Positions 54,116-63,821 are shown, numbered from the stretch's first letter. The stretch is DNA of 64,000 nt from Vibrio mytili (GCF_000830505.1 NZ_JXOK01000015.1:103300-167299), one strand, 5' to 3'. The notes: generated from the letters alone by a model not told the origin. Program-made: numbers and translations.

Positions 54116-54152
54116 AACCTCCCATTTAGGGCAATTAGGGGAGGTTTTATTG
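54116..54152. terminator. Terminator-like hairpin between traF and the helicase gene
   Basis: AAACCTCCC and GGGGAGGTTTT form an 8-9 pair stem around a 17-base loop, downstream of the helicase stop at 54169. Confidence 0.5.
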
Positions 54153-54168
54153 TTGTATTTTTGGTCGA

Positions 54169-55683
54169 TTAGGCTGTTTTTATGTGTTCTGACTGATTGT
54201 TAGTTGCTTCTTCCTGCTGAATCTTTTCAAGTTGACGCTTATGGGTGATGTACCTGATCACCATTTCCACTGAAGCGTTAAGCGCAAGTGCTCGCATGGC
54301 TCTCGTGCTTGCAACGTACAGTAGGTTGATCTCATCATCCCGTGCCTCAGGTTCTAGCTCGGGGTCCAAAACGTCAGGGAAGTCATCAAATAGTTGGACA
54401 TAATCCCACTCCAGTCCCTTTGCTCTATGGCTGGTAGACACAGTGACATTTGCAACCAATTCGTCTTTTACGGTGTTAAAGCGTAATATCGCAAGATGTT
54501 CAGGAAGATCTTCGTAGGCTTCGATAATTGCCATCGCTCTAAACATCTCGTTGTCTTGAGTCGCACGAGCTATCTCGGTGAACTCTTGATAGTCCTCATA
54601 ATCATTAAGTATCTGCTTGTTTTTGACACGTTCTCTTTCTTCTCGTGAGAACCAAAAGATATCTTCCAGATAGTCGATTTGGTAAGAATCTATACCACCA
54701 GCCCAAAAAACTTTATGTCCCGCGCCTGTGTAGCCCAAAGCAGTTTGAATAACTCCCATTACCGTGCGGTGTAAAACAGCATGATGTCCGATATTTTGAG
54801 GTAGCATCATAAGAACCTGATCTTTAGCTCCGCGCCCAATTACCGGCTTGGTCTCTCCTTTAAGTTCGAGAAGGGCATTGGCAACCATCGCTACATTAGG
54901 TCCAAATCGGAAACTATGTGTGAGGTAGAGTTGATCTGCGTTCGAGAAGCGGGGGTTATTCATCGCATCATTTGCACCTCTGAAACGATAGATTTGCTGG
55001 TGGACGTCTCCAACAAGAATAGTCCTTGAGCGCTGCCTAATTACAATGTCACTAGTTACTGGGTTTGCGTCCTGTGCTTCATCAAAGAGGATTACCTGGT
55101 ATCTCAATGATAGATTGGGGTGAGATAATTGGTACAGCTTTAAGTATCCATCATGAACCATAGGGAAAGGATCTTGAGGCTCACACATTCTCTTCCAAAT
55201 ATCTTCTGCACTTTGAACGACTTCTATTACGTATCTCTCTTGCTTTGTTGTTAGTAGTAAGCCAGTATCAGCTCTTTCGAAATGGTCATATAGAATCTGG
55301 TCATCTGCGCTGCACATAAATGCATTTAGCGTATCCAGGCAGTCTCTTGCAAGAGTCCAATTTTTAGTGTTTAACGCTTGTGCTATATCGGTAAGGCGAA
55401 TGTTCCCCACTAATTTGTGCGCAAACATACGTCCAACAGATGCGAATGCTAGTTGATGAGAGGTTTTGCACGTAACATTTCGGGGAAACTTTTCCGCTGC
55501 TTCATCTCTTATCGCTCGGTTGTACGCGATATACAGCATTCTTAGCCGAGGGTTAGCAAGAGCATATTTGATGAGGGTTGTTGTCTTTCCCGTGCCAGCA
55601 TAGGCCCTAACTATCAGTTGGTTTCCTTGATAGTTGGTGATTCGGGCTTGCTCTGGGGTATCAGGTGGTAATGTTTTGTTCAT
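54169..55683 (-). CDS. UvrD/Rep-like superfamily 1 DNA helicase
   Basis: The 504-residue protein has the SF1 motifs in order: Walker A RAYAGTGKTTTLI (about residue 27), Walker B ILFDEAQDANP, motif III VGDVHQQIYRFRGA, motif IV-like LTHSFRFGPNVA, motif V VSTSHRAKGLEWD and motif VI LLYVASTRAM. It is shorter than UvrD (about 720), like plasmid-borne or FBH1-type helicases. A DNA repair or transfer role is plausible. The gene stands alone between two terminators. Confidence 0.92.
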   Translation of the reverse strand: MNKTLPPDTPEQARITNYQGNQLIVRAYAGTGKTTTLIKYALANPRLRMLYIAYNRAIRDEAAEKFPRNVTCKTSHQLAFASVGRMFAHKLVGNIRLTDIAQALNTKNWTLARDCLDTLNAFMCSADDQILYDHFERADTGLLLTTKQERYVIEVVQSAEDIWKRMCEPQDPFPMVHDGYLKLYQLSHPNLSLRYQVILFDEAQDANPVTSDIVIRQRSRTILVGDVHQQIYRFRGANDAMNNPRFSNADQLYLTHSFRFGPNVAMVANALLELKGETKPVIGRGAKDQVLMMLPQNIGHHAVLHRTVMGVIQTALGYTGAGHKVFWAGGIDSYQIDYLEDIFWFSREERERVKNKQILNDYEDYQEFTEIARATQDNEMFRAMAIIEAYEDLPEHLAILRFNTVKDELVANVTVSTSHRAKGLEWDYVQLFDDFPDVLDPELEPEARDDEINLLYVASTRAMRALALNASVEMVIRYITHKRQLEKIQQEEATNNQSEHIKTA

Positions 55684-55706
55684 CGCGTGTACTTCACTAT
55701 GGGAAC

Positions 55707-55728
55707 GCCCCGGAATAAAATCCGGGGC
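55707..55728 (-). terminator. Terminator hairpin after the DUF1566 gene
   Basis: GCCCCGGA-TTTTAT-TCCGGGGC on the minus strand; stem of 8 pairs, no strong T run. It separates the DUF1566 operon from the helicase gene. Confidence 0.55.
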
Positions 55729-55739
55729 TTACGATGGAA

Positions 55740-56294
55740 TTAGTTGGACGTTTCTTTAAGGTCACGAACTAGCCGCAGATATATATTAGATTGTGCTAAC
55801 GATGCGAACTCAGTTCCTTCATTGAAATCAATAACTCGCGCTTTCAACTGAGGGTTAACCTTGCTGTCAGGAGTGTTTGACCAATAAAGTACTTTTGGAG
55901 TGCTTTTGAATACCTCCAATCTGATCGCAGGAGCTGAGCATGACCTTTCGACAATGGAACCAAGCTCTTTAATGTTGGGTAGTCTCCAGTCAGAGTACCC
56001 TAGTAAATTGCTGCTGTTAGCGTCGTCCACAGCTAGTAACGCATCAGACCAAGTAGGAAATGTTTTAAGAGTTCCAATGCAGTTATCGGCACTATATCTT
56101 TGCCCCATAGTGCAAGTGGTCCACATCAAGCCTGTTGCGGCGTCAGTAACTGTGCCGTCTTTATGTACTGTAAATTGCTCTATATTGGTGGTGGGAGCGA
56201 TAATATCTGGCTTACAAGTCTGTGCGTAAGTTTGAGTTGATATCCCTACAAGACAAAGAATGCTTGCCGCAATGGTTAGTTTGGACTTCATCAC
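55740..56294 (-). CDS. Secreted DUF1566 (Lcl C-terminal-like) protein
   Basis: The 184-residue protein has a Sec signal (LTIAASILCLVGISTQTYAQ) and one DUF1566 domain with VTDAATGLMWTTC, YSDWRLPNIKELGSIVE and VLYWSNTPD. It starts four bases inside the end of the 56291 gene, so the two are one operon and share the domain. DUF1566 proteins are surface-associated, often adhesive; the ligand is unknown. Confidence 0.85.
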   Translation of the reverse strand: MMKSKLTIAASILCLVGISTQTYAQTCKPDIIAPTTNIEQFTVHKDGTVTDAATGLMWTTCTMGQRYSADNCIGTLKTFPTWSDALLAVDDANSSNLLGYSDWRLPNIKELGSIVERSCSAPAIRLEVFKSTPKVLYWSNTPDSKVNPQLKARVIDFNEGTEFASLAQSNIYLRLVRDLKETSN

Positions 56295-57928
56295 TGTTTC
56301 CCTCCTCTTGCTAAACGAATGCTCGCCGAGTTGCTTTGTTTATGACACAACTTAGCTTGTCCATTGCTTGAGTCCATGCACCATGCTGTACCTTCACCAT
56401 TTGAACTCGGGGTTCCAGACCAAATCGGTGCGCCACCTTCGTAGTTATAGAAATAGTCGGTATCGAGCAGTGTTTGACTGTTTTCATAATTGGCAATAGA
56501 ACGTAGCTCTTCAATGGAAGGTAATCGCCAATCTTTATAGCCACAAACGGCTAGCTCGTTGGCCGCACGAATGTAGTCATCGGTACTACATGATGTGACT
56601 TTTACATAGCCAGCGTTATCTGTCGTAGGGAACGCGCATTGTGCCTTATTGTGAACAGGAGCATTACGGTTTTGGAATTCTAGTGAAGCGCCACCAGCAC
56701 TGCCACCGTCATTAGTTCTATCTTTGCTGTACCAGGTGTATAGGTAGTTTTTAGCTTGCCAGTTTTGATGCCAGTGATAATAAGGGTAAGGAACATAATC
56801 CTTTGAGCTTGGGTTTCTGCTGGCACTCCAAGCATCATTTACTAGGGCTTTGAATTCTGCTTCCGAAAGTGAAGATGGAATATCAGTAATTGCATCACCT
56901 TTGTTTTCCCAGACGATCCCTGTTCGGTTATCCAAGACACATGACCATGCCGTCGCTGTATGAGGAAGGTGGTTTCCGGAAACGTCTAATTTTGTAAAAG
57001 AGAAACCTGCATAACCATCTAAGTAGTTTGGTGAGTCAGTATCAGCGCCAAATTCAGCATCTTGCCCCGGAAGATCATTAGGTGCGCCTTGGGCATCGAA
57101 GTCATTCCCATTTACATATCTGGTGACGCCAGTATCGTTTAACACTAAGTCTCCAAGGATAATAACACTGGTCTCAAACTGTTTGCTGAGTGTGGCATTG
57201 TTAGCCTCGGTAAGTTTAATTTTTATTGTTTCACCGCCTTCGGGAACGTCATCTTGAACGATATCTAACTCAAGAAACTGCTCAGTAGTTCCAGCAGGGA
57301 AAACAATAGTGTTGTCACTGATGACACTATAATCTTGGCCGTTAATAGCTAATCCACTGAGTTCGTAACTAACGCTTACATCTTTTCCTGATGAAGTGTT
57401 TAGTTGTAGCGGAATTTTAACGCGACCACTTCCTTCTGATGTGGTTCTGATTTCTGAGGTAAATGATATTTCTGGAGAGGAGTCATCATTGGTGATTGTT
57501 ACGGTAGCAGTATCTCTCTCTACGCTGGTGGCACCAGAAACATCGAAAATCTGGACGGAGAAAGTTTCATCATCTTCATCCTTTACATCACCAATGATAG
57601 GGATGACCAAATCAATCCGAGCAACGCCATCTTGAAGTTCAAACTCTCCAACAGTTTCCAGATAATCTTGGTCTGATAATGCTGTTCCAGGGGTAGTTCG
57701 ATATTTACCTTTAATTACACCATCTTTACCACCGCTACGAGTAACACGCACTTTGGCATCACTGTTACCTGAATTTCCTTCTTTTATCGAGATGTTATCA
57801 ATTTTAATAGAGCCAGATTTTGTTCCTGAGTTGGTGTTTGTATTGGAACTGCTTCCTCCATCTTCTCCACCGGAACCACATCCGCTTAATGCTGCAATCA
57901 AAGCAATTGCCAATGCTGAACGTTTCAT
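56291..57928 (-). CDS. Calx-beta/DUF1566 surface lipoprotein
   Basis: The start is taken at ATG 57928 (MKRSALAIALIAAL); about 545 residues. A lipobox LSGC (Cys about 18) and a Gly/Ser/Asn linker precede two Calx-beta-like domains (DDETFSVQIFDVSG, VTITNDDSSPEI; IVQDDVPEGGETIKI) and a C-terminal DUF1566 domain (DNRTGIVWENKGD, YKDWRLPSIEELRSI). Calcium-binding adhesion is suggested by these folds. The anchor and linker resemble the lipoprotein at 30046. Confidence 0.85.
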   Translation of the reverse strand: MKRSALAIALIAALSGCGSGGEDGGSSSNTNTNSGTKSGSIKIDNISIKEGNSGNSDAKVRVTRSGGKDGVIKGKYRTTPGTALSDQDYLETVGEFELQDGVARIDLVIPIIGDVKDEDDETFSVQIFDVSGATSVERDTATVTITNDDSSPEISFTSEIRTTSEGSGRVKIPLQLNTSSGKDVSVSYELSGLAINGQDYSVISDNTIVFPAGTTEQFLELDIVQDDVPEGGETIKIKLTEANNATLSKQFETSVIILGDLVLNDTGVTRYVNGNDFDAQGAPNDLPGQDAEFGADTDSPNYLDGYAGFSFTKLDVSGNHLPHTATAWSCVLDNRTGIVWENKGDAITDIPSSLSEAEFKALVNDAWSASRNPSSKDYVPYPYYHWHQNWQAKNYLYTWYSKDRTNDGGSAGGASLEFQNRNAPVHNKAQCAFPTTDNAGYVKVTSCSTDDYIRAANELAVCGYKDWRLPSIEELRSIANYENSQTLLDTDYFYNYEGGAPIWSGTPSSNGEGTAWCMDSSNGQAKLCHKQSNSASIRLARGGKQ

Positions 57929-58126
57929 TAATGTATTGCCCTCTTTAATTAGACCTATTTGAGGTTTCCAGTCTAATCGGGTAGGCGCATAGATTATGAC
58001 TCTGCACAAGCCCATTTTGGGCAAATACGTCGCTAAGATTAGAGACTTGGTGAAATGGTCCATTTTGGGCAGTTTGGGAGTGGAAAATTGGAGTAACGAA
58101 AAGGAAAATCTAATCGTCAATTAGGT

Positions 58127-58200
58127 TTCGCGCTGAAAGATGCTCAAGTCTCTGACCAGTCCTTCGACTAGACCGCCCTGTGAAAAAGGTGTTTTTATCT
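58127..58200 (+). promoter_or_regulatory. Duplicated structured leader, copy 1
   Basis: About 74 bases starting TTCGCGCTGAAAGATGCTCA and ending in GTTTTTATCT are nearly identical to 59327-59401. Conserved parts include TAGACCGCCCTGTGAAA and a small AGTC-N4-GACT stem. A copy precedes each glyoxalase-superfamily-like gene by about 80-105 bases. Confidence 0.55.
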
Positions 58201-58278
58201 AAACTAATATGTTTCGTGTAAACCGGAGCGATGTTAGGTAATCAGGGCATCCTATAAACTCGCTCTATTGGAGTTGAC

Positions 58279-59070
58279 ATGAAAAACCTATCTAATGACG
58301 TAACTTTTGCCTCTAAAGAGGCTGCAAATTCATTTGCTGATAACCTTTCCTCAGTTTTAAAACAAGACCATAGCATCTCGCTCAAACCAATAAAACTGCT
58401 TCACACCACGGCTAAATGTCTTGGGTATAAAAACTGGAATCACTGGTGTGGCTCTGCATTTAGCTCCAAATCTGATCTCATGTATTTGTAGGGTGACACT
58501 AGGGATGATGATTTCCTTGTTTCTCATGAGGAGCGCACTCCAATTCAGTTCTTGGATGCGTCTTGTATTGATGAAGTTAGAGCTAAAGATAGCGAAATAG
58601 CATATTTATGTGGTAGTGAGGCGCTGTCTACACTAGAAGAAGCTATCGAGTATATGAGGCCGGATGACGAGGACGACTTCCATATCGAAACCTATGGCGG
58701 TGTAATCCATTCATTTGTTGTTGCCAAGCGTTTTATGATGACTCACGAAGAGATCGCGGAGCGAGCAAAGTTATCCATTTTATCGCAATTAAAGCGTGAG
58801 TCTGATTCTTATGATGATTTTGGGGGCTATGATAACCCTCGTCTTAATACACTTTACTACAGTCTCGATAATGCTATTGATGCTTTTTTTGATGAGGAAC
58901 TAGAGCACAGCATTGGCTTTCACTATTTTGATCCCGTAGAGCGATTTGCTTACTTTGATGGTGACGGCAACCATAAGATAATGGATTGGGATGAGCTTAT
59001 GACGTTATTAGACTCAATTGAGAGAAAAATTCCTATCATGGCTAGTATTTACAGACCTCTATTTAGATAG
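58279..59070 (+). pseudogene. Glyoxalase-superfamily-like protein with in-frame TAG
   Basis: The ORF from ATG 58279 opens with a domain (VTFASKEAANSFADNL, LKPIKLLHTTAKCLGYKNWN) shared with the gene at 59507 and annotated in related proteins as glyoxalase-superfamily. A TAG at 58489-58491 interrupts it, and the same frame continues GDTRDDDFLVSHEE to the stop at 59070. Without the TAG it would be 263 residues. The second part is acidic and not recognised. The reading frame is otherwise undamaged, so the stop is recent, an error, or a readthrough site. Confidence 0.6.
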
Positions 59071-59146
59071 TTACCACTATCGAATTGCGTTATGCGTTAA
59101 CCTATCAGTTTTACTTAACGCATTACATCTCTTACTTAACGGATTA

Positions 59147-59175
59147 CCAACCATCCGGAAATTCCGGATGGTTGG
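59147..59175. terminator. Long perfect hairpin 1 between the paralogues
   Basis: CCAACCATCCGGAA (59147-59160) and TTCCGGATGGTTGG (59162-59175) are perfect inverted arms with one spacer base, followed by ATTTT. Probably the terminator of the 58279 gene. Confidence 0.65.
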
Positions 59176-59189
59176 ATTTTGAGCAGATG

Positions 59190-59225
59190 AAATTTGGTTC
59201 CCTCATCTATGAGGGAACCAAATTT
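59190..59225. repeat. Long perfect hairpin 2 between the paralogues
   Basis: AAATTTGGTTCCCTCAT and ATGAGGGAACCAAATTT are 17-base perfect arms with a two-base centre, only 14 bases after hairpin 1. A cruciform or second terminator is possible. Confidence 0.65.
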
Positions 59226-59326
59226 ATGTGCGTGAATGTATCAGTTCTCTGCCTGATAGCCCTCAACGGGCAGTTCTACAGTGTGTCATTTGATATGTAC
59301 TTGCTATCATTCTGGGGTCATTACGA

Positions 59327-59401
59327 TTTCGCGCTGAAATATGCTCAAGTCCTTGACCAGTCTTTTGACTAGACCGCCCTGTGAAACAGGTGATTTTATC
59401 T
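59327..59401 (+). promoter_or_regulatory. Duplicated structured leader, copy 2
   Basis: Nearly identical to 58127-58200, here with a perfect CCTGT-GAA-ACAGG stem. The GGTAATCAGGGCA stretch further down is also shared (58234 and 59453). Confidence 0.55.
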
Positions 59402-59506
59402 TTGCAAATGTCTAACCGTGTTAATGCAGATTCATTTAACTGGGGGCTTGGCAGGTAATCAGGGCAACCTTTCATAGATACCCCGTTAATTTGGAGTTGC
59501 TTTAAT

Positions 59507-60640
59507 ATGAAAACTACCACGATATCGTTTGGCTCGAAATCAAACGCTGAATATCTCGCAAGAAAACTGTCATCAACATTGAAAGATGATTTTAATGTTT
59601 CGCTGAAACCAATCAAACTCCTTCATGCACTAGCTAAGGCTCAGGGTTATAAAAATTGGAACCACTGGGCTGGGGCTGGGCTTTCTGAAAATACAGATCA
59701 AGCTTTAACTGAGCGACCACCTATCGCTTATGACTTAGATCTTCCTGTGCCTTTTTTAAAACGAGCTCCGGTTGATGCGAATCCTGACGCGGCAACATCC
59801 TATATAGTTGAAATATTGGATATTAATCTTTTTGACTCAGTACGAGTTATGTCAAACGAATTATCCGCCGAGCTTTGTGAGAGGAGAAGAAAAGCATACT
59901 CGGAAAACCCCAGCATCACAGCAGGTTCAATGACTGTGTACACAGTGGTTATAACAGGCAAACGCTACACTAATGGACGCGGAGGTTATTGGTACTATGA
60001 CCCTGAGGTTAAGTATTTTCACCTTCCAAAGGATTCTGATTCAGGTACTTTTGTCACTGAAAAATATTTGAATGAATTGAGGAGCGTTCAGTCCAATACA
60101 GTTGTCGAAATGATGCCGCCTGAATACGATGGTTTAGGTCATGCTGTTATTTGCGACAAGTGTGGTTTGAATTACGTGCCAAACTTGGCTGAGGATAGAG
60201 TTCTACATCATCAGTTCTGTACTCTATTGTCTTCTGCTAGTGAGTATTTCGGGAGACCTTTGTTTACTTATGGAATGTTTGAAAAGGCCAAATCCGTTCA
60301 ATTGAACGATCCTAATCCAACTATCGCTGACCAAGCTGCTTTATATAAAAACAAATTGTGGGGATATTTTTCTCGCTCAGTGCAAGCCTGGATGAGGCAA
60401 CGTGATTTTAAGGAACATCCTCCCTTTTTTGTTTACTCACAAGCAATGATAGCTTCGGACTTGGATGATGGTCACGTGTCTCATGATGTAGCTCAGTATG
60501 TTGCTAAAGATATGGGAATTGAGCATCTTGAACAATCTCCAGCAATGCCAAGCGGCTCATCGTATTGGGGTCAGTTTGGATATCGAAAATTATTGTACGT
60601 TAAGGGGTTTGAGGTCCAACCGTACGAAAACGTACGGTAA
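59507..60640 (+). CDS. Glyoxalase-superfamily-like protein, intact paralogue
   Basis: The 377-residue protein begins with the shared N-terminal domain (ISFGSKSNAEYLARKL, LKPIKLLHALAKAQGYKNWN) and continues with a long unassigned region that contains a possible zinc knuckle CDKCGLNYVPN ... HHQFC. No metal-binding glyoxalase residues can be pointed out in the first domain. A GGAG site is present before the ATG. The last codons form CCGTACG-AAAA-CGTACGG, which may terminate transcription. Confidence 0.7.
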   Translation: MKTTTISFGSKSNAEYLARKLSSTLKDDFNVSLKPIKLLHALAKAQGYKNWNHWAGAGLSENTDQALTERPPIAYDLDLPVPFLKRAPVDANPDAATSYIVEILDINLFDSVRVMSNELSAELCERRRKAYSENPSITAGSMTVYTVVITGKRYTNGRGGYWYYDPEVKYFHLPKDSDSGTFVTEKYLNELRSVQSNTVVEMMPPEYDGLGHAVICDKCGLNYVPNLAEDRVLHHQFCTLLSSASEYFGRPLFTYGMFEKAKSVQLNDPNPTIADQAALYKNKLWGYFSRSVQAWMRQRDFKEHPPFFVYSQAMIASDLDDGHVSHDVAQYVAKDMGIEHLEQSPAMPSGSSYWGQFGYRKLLYVKGFEVQPYENVR

Positions 60641-60793
60641 GAGGAAAATTATCGTCTGAAAAATCGATTAGTAGACAAGAAAGTCCGTTAAGTGCCAATT
60701 TTCGATTAAAAAGACACCGTTTTGATGGCGTTTTCCAATGTACATTATGTTTCTATATATCAGACAGTTACTTCACTAACGTACGTTTTCGTT

Positions 60794-61112
60794 CTATTGG
60801 CCTTCAGACCCCGTTAAGGTGATTTTTTGTACCTCTGAGCTGTGGTAGAGCTTGACCACTTTGACAGGCAGCTTTGAGCGATCCGGGCACTGGCGTTCAA
60901 ATGGATAAGGATCATTTACCGCTGCTGGAAGGCCAGAACCTGTTATGACGAAGCGAAATATTTGCTGGCTCTCGAAGCGAGACACTCGCCCTTACTGAAG
61001 CCATAAAAAGCTTGTCGAATGTCTCAGGGCGTGAAGCGGACATTGCAGACTGCCCAGTAGAAAAAGTGCTATCAGAATTATCTAAAGGAAGATCGTATTT
61101 ACCATGTCTCAT
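60794..61112 (-). pseudogene. Small unknown gene with a one-base insertion
   Basis: From ATG 61112 the frame reads MRHGKYDLPLDNSDSTF and ETFDKLFMASVRA, then the other frame reads VSRFESQQIFRFVITGSGLP and PYPFERQCPDRSKLPVKVV to the stop at 60794. Skipping one base near 60985 joins them into about 105 residues. The product is not recognised. The rest of 60641-61448 holds nothing convincing. Confidence 0.4.
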
Positions 61113-61448
61113 TCTAACTGTTTAATAAATTACAAAAATTAAAATTTCCATTTAATATCATCGCGTTAAGCAAGAGAATTAAACCTCTCATTTAATTTAT
61201 GATTCTTATTTAATTCATGAGTTGGTGTAAAAATAGGTTGCCGCACTATAGAAAGACACATATTTAAACCCAGCAGGAAATCATATTTGAAAGTAATGTG
61301 TTTAAGGGGCTGCGTAACAAGAACAGCAAGTAAACACATAGTAATAACAGTTACCATTCCCATTTCGCAAGTGGCCATATCAGAGGTGAACTAATGCCTG
61401 CTGCAATTTTAAGAATTAAGGTTATCCTAATAATTCTTTTGTATCCGA

Positions 61449-63201
61449 CATTCCGCAGCTAATTTAGGAATAAACTACCTCATAGAGTCTACCGAGTAAT
61501 TTGAGTAGTTGTGTTTGGTGCTCTTGAAGTCCAGTGATGAACCGATGGCCGTTAATCTCTAACGTATCAATGCCTTCGAACTGCAAGAAGACCCAACGTG
61601 CCGTCGGTTTTGCTGTCGTCTTGTTCTTTACCATACTTGGGAAGAACGCTTCGGTTTGTGCGAGTTGCTCTCTGATTTTGTGTTCTAAACTGGCGTAAAC
61701 AAGCAAGCTCAACGTCATTATCATTAGCAACGCTTCAATGCGCTCAGGCTTTTTCAAAAAGATGGAAGAGGTTAAAAACTCAGGGCTTTTTAGAAAGCGG
61801 AAGCCACGCTCGACTTTTTGTTGCGATTTGTAATGAGCTAGCAGAGCTGCCATGGTGAGTGCTTCATTGTCGGTGTCATTCGTCGCGAGGATAAACATGC
61901 CTACTTTGAGCCTAGCCAGTTTTACTTTTTCTAGGTCGGTGAAGGGAGCGGCCTCGATAAAGTATTGGTATCCTGTCGGTGCTTCATCTGTCTTTGGGCG
62001 CCCCGAATGAGAGTAAGTCGGCAGTTTGATGAGAGTGCCTTGTTCAAACCCTAGTAAGTCACATTGTTTCTTGAAATCGTTAAACGCGAGTTCTGCGTCA
62101 ACTTCACAAGCGAATGGTTTTTTACTTAGCTTTCTCAACGCTTTGATTTCTTTTGCTATATTTGCCTCTAAGTTCTTGAAGAAAGTGATTTCTTCCCGCT
62201 TGGTGGCTTGTTCACTGTGAACGAGCAACCAACGTTGATTGACCTTTCCGTAATCCGAGTTTATCCAACACCCTGAGTAGCCATGATCGATAGCGCTCAA
62301 TTGCTCTGGCTCTAGCGCAAGCAGTGCTTGTTTTGCGAGCTTGATGGTCATCGGTACACGGGTAATGAACTTTTGATTTTGCTCATCTAGCGAGGAGATG
62401 CTTTCTTCGGTGTACAAGGCAGCATCAGCGATAAAATAACGACTATTTTGCGCGGCTTTTAGGCAATGTATGTGTCTTTTAGTGACTTCAGCGAATGCCT
62501 TGGCATCATTGGTGTTGCCACTCAGTGCTTGCATGTAAACAGGAATACCTGCTTGGTTTTCACAGATGAGTTCAAGCACCACTTGGTTAAGCTCTGGCCT
62601 ATGATCCCGACTGTAGCCTCGTACAAGCTTGATCACGTTGGTGTTTTCATCTTGTGCATACTCACCATCAACGTGAAAGCTGGTGATATCAAGATGAACT
62701 GAATCCGTCGTCAAGCCCAGTTTATCAACAACACGCTCAGCAATAACCTGATAGAGCGCAGAGACATCGGCTTCGTATAGAGCATCTAAGGTGCGCCCTA
62801 GTACATCATCAGTAAGATGGTGTGCTTCAATCTCCTTGGCGAGTAGCTTAGACACAGGCTTGGTCTTAAAAAAGTCCGAGAACATGTGCAGTGTTCTGCT
62901 ATGAAAGCCAAGTCCATTTAGGAGCATGGCCAATACCGCGTCACCATGAGAAACATTGTGGTCAGAATATTTTGGGATAACGGCATCTATCATCCGTGGC
63001 AGGCCAATTTCGTGACAAAAGGCGGCAATGAGACCAAGGTGATCTAAGCGTTTAATAACAGGATGGGTAGACATATTTTGAGACCGTCAAATAGCAGCAA
63101 TAGATCAAAACTGTCGATCGCGGTCAAGATGGTGCCGTGGTTTTTATGAAAAACTGATCGCCAGATCACGCTATTTAAATTCTGGAATTAGCTGCGGAAT
63201 G
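61449..63201 (-). mobile_element. IS1634/IS4-type insertion sequence
   Basis: The ends are inverted copies of CATTCCGCAGCTAATT (left from 61449; right, inverted, to 63201), possibly extended by CCG-N outside. One transposase gene fills it. No clear target duplication was identified. It sits just upstream of the cytochrome gene and may have removed or supplied its promoter. Confidence 0.85.
61464..63074 (-). CDS. IS1634-family DDE transposase
   Basis: The 536-residue protein has an N-terminal DUF4277 region (HLGLIAAFCHEIGLPR) and an RNase-H-like DDE core: HLDITSFHVDGEY, FIADAALYTEES and the QQKVERGFRFLKSPEF block containing the conserved Glu, YREK-like in other IS4 enzymes. The frame is complete. 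Confidence 0.93.
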   Translation of the reverse strand: MSTHPVIKRLDHLGLIAAFCHEIGLPRMIDAVIPKYSDHNVSHGDAVLAMLLNGLGFHSRTLHMFSDFFKTKPVSKLLAKEIEAHHLTDDVLGRTLDALYEADVSALYQVIAERVVDKLGLTTDSVHLDITSFHVDGEYAQDENTNVIKLVRGYSRDHRPELNQVVLELICENQAGIPVYMQALSGNTNDAKAFAEVTKRHIHCLKAAQNSRYFIADAALYTEESISSLDEQNQKFITRVPMTIKLAKQALLALEPEQLSAIDHGYSGCWINSDYGKVNQRWLLVHSEQATKREEITFFKNLEANIAKEIKALRKLSKKPFACEVDAELAFNDFKKQCDLLGFEQGTLIKLPTYSHSGRPKTDEAPTGYQYFIEAAPFTDLEKVKLARLKVGMFILATNDTDNEALTMAALLAHYKSQQKVERGFRFLKSPEFLTSSIFLKKPERIEALLMIMTLSLLVYASLEHKIREQLAQTEAFFPSMVKNKTTAKPTARWVFLQFEGIDTLEINGHRFITGLQEHQTQLLKLLGRLYEVVYS

Positions 63202-63248
63202 ACGGTTGTATGATTAAGATCATCGATAAATTTACTAAGGACTCATTA

Positions 63249-63821
63249 ATGAAATTGCGACTCTGGAATCTATTACCCCATGATTACGCTCCTTTTTTTC
63301 GTATTCTTCACATCATTGTGGCATTTCTAATATTATCACAAATTATTAACTCTAATCTGACAGAGACCGAAGCAATTGGTGAACATAGTCTTGAAGGAGT
63401 TATAACCTGGATGCACATTATTTCAGGGTTAGGACTGATTATTTGTGGTTTTATTATGTTAAGTTGGATGCTTACTCAAAGAGGTTTTACTTATTATTTT
63501 TCATGGGTAGGGCTTGACTTTAGTGGTATTAAGCAAGATATAAAAACGTTGACTAGTTTCCGACTGCCCGATGCACATTCGGGAGGTATTGCCAGTACAA
63601 TCCAAGGATTTGGAGTTCTAGCATTGCTAATTGTAGCACTTTCAGGTGGCCTATGGTTCTTGTTGAATACCATGCAGTCAAATCTGGCTGAAACAGTAAT
63701 CCACTGGCATAAGTTCTTTACTACTTTCATTGAGGTCTATTTTTATGCACATGGTGCAATGGGAGTTTTGCATATTTTAATTGAAAAATATAAAAGCCGC
63801 TCAGTTAACCTAAGTGACTAA
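63249..63821 (+). CDS. Cytochrome b561-like membrane protein
   Basis: The start is taken at ATG 63249 (MKLRLWNLLPHDYAP) with AAGGA upstream; the ATG at 63210 lies in the IS flank. The 190-residue protein has four membrane helices with paired histidines (ILHIIVAFLILSQ, WMHIISGLGLIICG, HWHKFFTTFIEVYFYAHG) suited to bind b-type haem. Family use is electron transfer in the inner membrane. It is the only gene here with a housekeeping look. The last 180 bases of the window are AT-rich without a gene. Confidence 0.75.
   Translation: MKLRLWNLLPHDYAPFFRILHIIVAFLILSQIINSNLTETEAIGEHSLEGVITWMHIISGLGLIICGFIMLSWMLTQRGFTYYFSWVGLDFSGIKQDIKTLTSFRLPDAHSGGIASTIQGFGVLALLIVALSGGLWFLLNTMQSNLAETVIHWHKFFTTFIEVYFYAHGAMGVLHILIEKYKSRSVNLSD

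Noticed and set aside
61166..61378. 70-codon minus-strand ORF next to the IS1634 element
   Set aside because: No recognisable domain, weak start, region otherwise disordered; not enough support.
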